From: an uncultured Anaerocolumna sp.
GTDB lineage: Bacteria > Bacillota > Clostridia > Lachnospirales > Lachnospiraceae
Reading direction: 5' to 3'
NCBI GenBank assembly: GCA_937901695.1
Contig: CALDJN010000223.1
Coordinates: 1 to 6,394, forward strand
Length of the DNA: 6,394 bases
Within the stretch, counting starts at the first letter, position 1, and each line of letters starts with the position of its first letter. This document shows, piece by piece, positions 5,030 through 6,394 of the stretch. The position numbers and the translations under genes were made by a program. The notes under the pieces are model-generated. The model searched no databases and had not been told where the DNA came from. It was given only the letters and a program-made list of their open reading frames with translations.

Positions 5030-6208
5030 ATGAAACGCAAAGTATTTGCTATTGCACTTTGCTTAATTCTGGTTGTAAGTACATTTACAGCTTGTAGTAG
5101 TAAGCCAACAAGTACAAATGGGGGTAAAGTAATTAAAATTGGTGTATTTGAGCCTCTTACCGGAGAAAATGGTGGTGGTGGTTTCCAAGAAGCTCTGGGT
5201 ATGCGTTATGCAAATGAAGTTTATCCAACTGTAAAAATTGGTGGAGAAACCTATAAAATTGAGTTAGTTGAAGTAGATAACAAAAGTGATAAAACAGAGG
5301 CAGTAAGTGCTGCACAAAACCTAATCAGTAAAGATGTTAGTGTTATACTAGGTTCTTACGGTTCTGGCGTATCCATCGCCGCTGGCGAATTTTTTGCAGA
5401 AGCTAAGATTCCAGCAATAGGTGCTTCCTGTACAAACCCTCAGGTTACACTTGGTAATGACTACTACTTCCGTGTTTGTTACTTAGATCCTTTCCAAGGT
5501 ACTGTAATGGCTAATTATGCATTCCAGGAAGGTGCTAAAAATGCAGCTGTTATCACACAACTTGGAGATGATTATTCATCTGGTCTTGGAAATTATTTCG
5601 TAACAGCTTTCAAAGAGCTTGCAGGCAACGATTCAATTGTCAGTGAAGAACAATTCCAAACAAATCAAACTGACTTTAAAGCAATCTTAACTAACGTTAA
5701 GGCAGCAAATCCGGATGTAATATTTGCTCCATCTTCCATGACAACAGCTCCACTTATAATAAAACAGGCTCGTGAACTTGGAATTACAGCTACCATTATG
5801 GCAGGAGATACCTGGGAGAACTCTTCTATCATTGAAAATGCTGGAAAATACGCAGAAGGCGTTGTTCTTTCCACCTTCTATGATGAAGCAGATCCAGCAA
5901 CAGAAGAAGCAAAATCCTTTTTAAAAGGTTTTAAAGAATACTTAAAGAAGAACAAACAGTCAGAGATTATCCCTGCAGTTTCTGCACTTGGATATGATTC
6001 TTACATCGTTGCTCTTGAAGCAATCAAACAGGCAGGTTCCACAGATACAACTGCTATTCGTGATGCATTAGCAAAAGTAGAAATTGATGCCGTTACCGGT
6101 CATATTTCTTTTGATGAAAATGGTGATGCGAAAAAGGATATCGCTTTTATCAAGACTGTTAAGGATGGAGCTTTTGAATTCTCAAAGACTGTAACAGTTA
6201 CAAAATAG
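5030..6208 (+). CDS. Lipoprotein solute-binding protein, branched-chain amino acid (Liv) type
   Basis: Extracellular, membrane-anchored receptor of an ABC importer, Peripla_BP_6 (LivJ/LivK) family, 392 aa as usual. Residues 1-21 are a lipoprotein signal peptide (KRK, then a hydrophobic core) ending in the lipobox FTAC with Cys22 as the lipidated residue; Phe at -3 is less common than Leu. The mature part has the type I binding-protein fold signatures: KIGVFEPLTG (36-45), ILGSYGSG (106-113), IPAIGASCTNP (127-137), FRVCYLDPFQG (147-157), then FQTNQTDFKAIL and a stretch with ANPDVIFAPSS, and a late GYDSY block. The start is fixed by AGGAGGAGG 6 nt upstream and by the signal peptide. The ligand is most likely a branched-chain amino acid, but the family also binds other amino acids, amides and aromatics. 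No permease or ATPase gene follows within the remaining 186 nt. It has its own promoter and is flanked on both sides by copies of one repeat. Confidence 0.9.
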   Translation: MKRKVFAIALCLILVVSTFTACSSKPTSTNGGKVIKIGVFEPLTGENGGGGFQEALGMRYANEVYPTVKIGGETYKIELVEVDNKSDKTEAVSAAQNLISKDVSVILGSYGSGVSIAAGEFFAEAKIPAIGASCTNPQVTLGNDYYFRVCYLDPFQGTVMANYAFQEGAKNAAVITQLGDDYSSGLGNYFVTAFKELAGNDSIVSEEQFQTNQTDFKAILTNVKAANPDVIFAPSSMTTAPLIIKQARELGITATIMAGDTWENSSIIENAGKYAEGVVLSTFYDEADPATEEAKSFLKGFKEYLKKNKQSEIIPAVSALGYDSYIVALEAIKQAGSTDTTAIRDALAKVEIDAVTGHISFDENGDAKKDIAFIKTVKDGAFEFSKTVTVTK

Positions 6209-6260
6209 TCTCTGCTTTTAAGAATACTCATAATTTAGATTCTTCGCCTTTTAGGCTAGG

Positions 6261-6364
6261 AATTGTAATGCTAAATAGCCCACAATGAATGAAAGGGATT
6301 CTTCGCAAGTACAACTTCGTTGAATTTTTGCTCGGAATGACACGCTTTCATAGCAATGACAATT
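6261..6364 (+). repeat. Cloverleaf-like intergenic repeat, decayed copy 2
   Basis: This 104-nt element parallels copy 1 at 4793-4894. GGGATTCTTCG (6295-6305) equals 4840-4850, and TGCTCGGAATGACA (6329-6342) matches TGCTCTCAGAATGACA (4873-4888), with almost the same spacing (34 against 33 nt). The outer arms are now imperfect: AATTGTAATGCTA (6261-6273) pairs with TAGCAATGACAATT (6351-6364) with one mismatch and one bulge. Further stems are TGAAAG/CTTTCA (6290-6295 with 6345-6350) and CAAC/GTTG (6312-6315 with 6319-6322). An extra GATTCTTCGC lies just outside at 6238-6247. No T-run follows, so it is a poor terminator. Confidence 0.65.
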
Positions 6365-6394
6365 AAGAGGCTGCCTACTACTTTATGCGGTAGC
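6365..6394 (+). repeat. Start of a possible further repeat unit, cut by the window end
   Basis: AAGAGGCTGC (6365-6374) is identical to the block that opens copy 1 (4780-4789). It is followed by CCTAC and, 11 nt later, GGTAGC at the window edge, which suggests a hairpin whose right arm would continue outside. Too little is visible to decide between a repeat unit and a terminator of the solute-binding protein gene. Confidence 0.35.

Overview
This 6.4-kb window is AT-rich chromosomal DNA from a Gram-positive (monoderm) bacterium, most likely a member of the Clostridia and perhaps Lachnospiraceae-like. The evidence is the low GC content, strong AGGAGG-type ribosome sites on four of the five genes, sigma-A-type promoters with an extended -10, a lipoprotein-anchored solute-binding protein, and large palindromic intergenic repeats. 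The taxonomic placement is inferred from style, not from a marker gene.

Layout. (1) Positions 66-698, minus strand: uridine kinase (udk), a complete pyrimidine-salvage enzyme, read leftwards from a promoter near 833-861 through a leader of about 125 nt with two inverted repeats. (2) Positions 699-1125: a 427-bp divergent intergenic region carrying the udk promoter and leader, then the promoter (888-916) and an unusually long structured leader of about 200 nt for the next operon. (3) Positions 1126-4723, plus strand: a compact three-gene operon with one ABC ATPase of the NatA type and two related but divergent NatB-like ABC-2 permeases. The genes overlap by 14 nt and are then separated by 12 nt, so the products probably form one exporter with a heterodimeric membrane part. 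(4) Positions 4724-5029: an AT-rich palindrome, a large cloverleaf-like inverted repeat that also serves as a plausible terminator, and the promoter and leader of the next gene. (5) Positions 5030-6208, plus strand: a lipoprotein solute-binding protein of the branched-chain amino acid (LivJ/LivK, Peripla_BP_6) type. (6) Positions 6209-6394: no gene, but a decayed second copy of the repeat seen at 4780-4894 and the beginning of what may be a third.

The three transcription units look functionally independent: nucleoside salvage, export of an unknown substrate, and amino-acid (or similar) uptake or sensing. Nothing in the window is clearly a new defence or mobile system. The parts most worth a second look are non-coding: the switch-like leader of the ABC operon (competing GGGTA/TACCC/GGGTA segments followed by three consecutive hairpins up to the ribosome site), the structured udk leader combined with a missing Shine-Dalgarno sequence, and the paired dispersed repeats that bracket the solute-binding protein gene.
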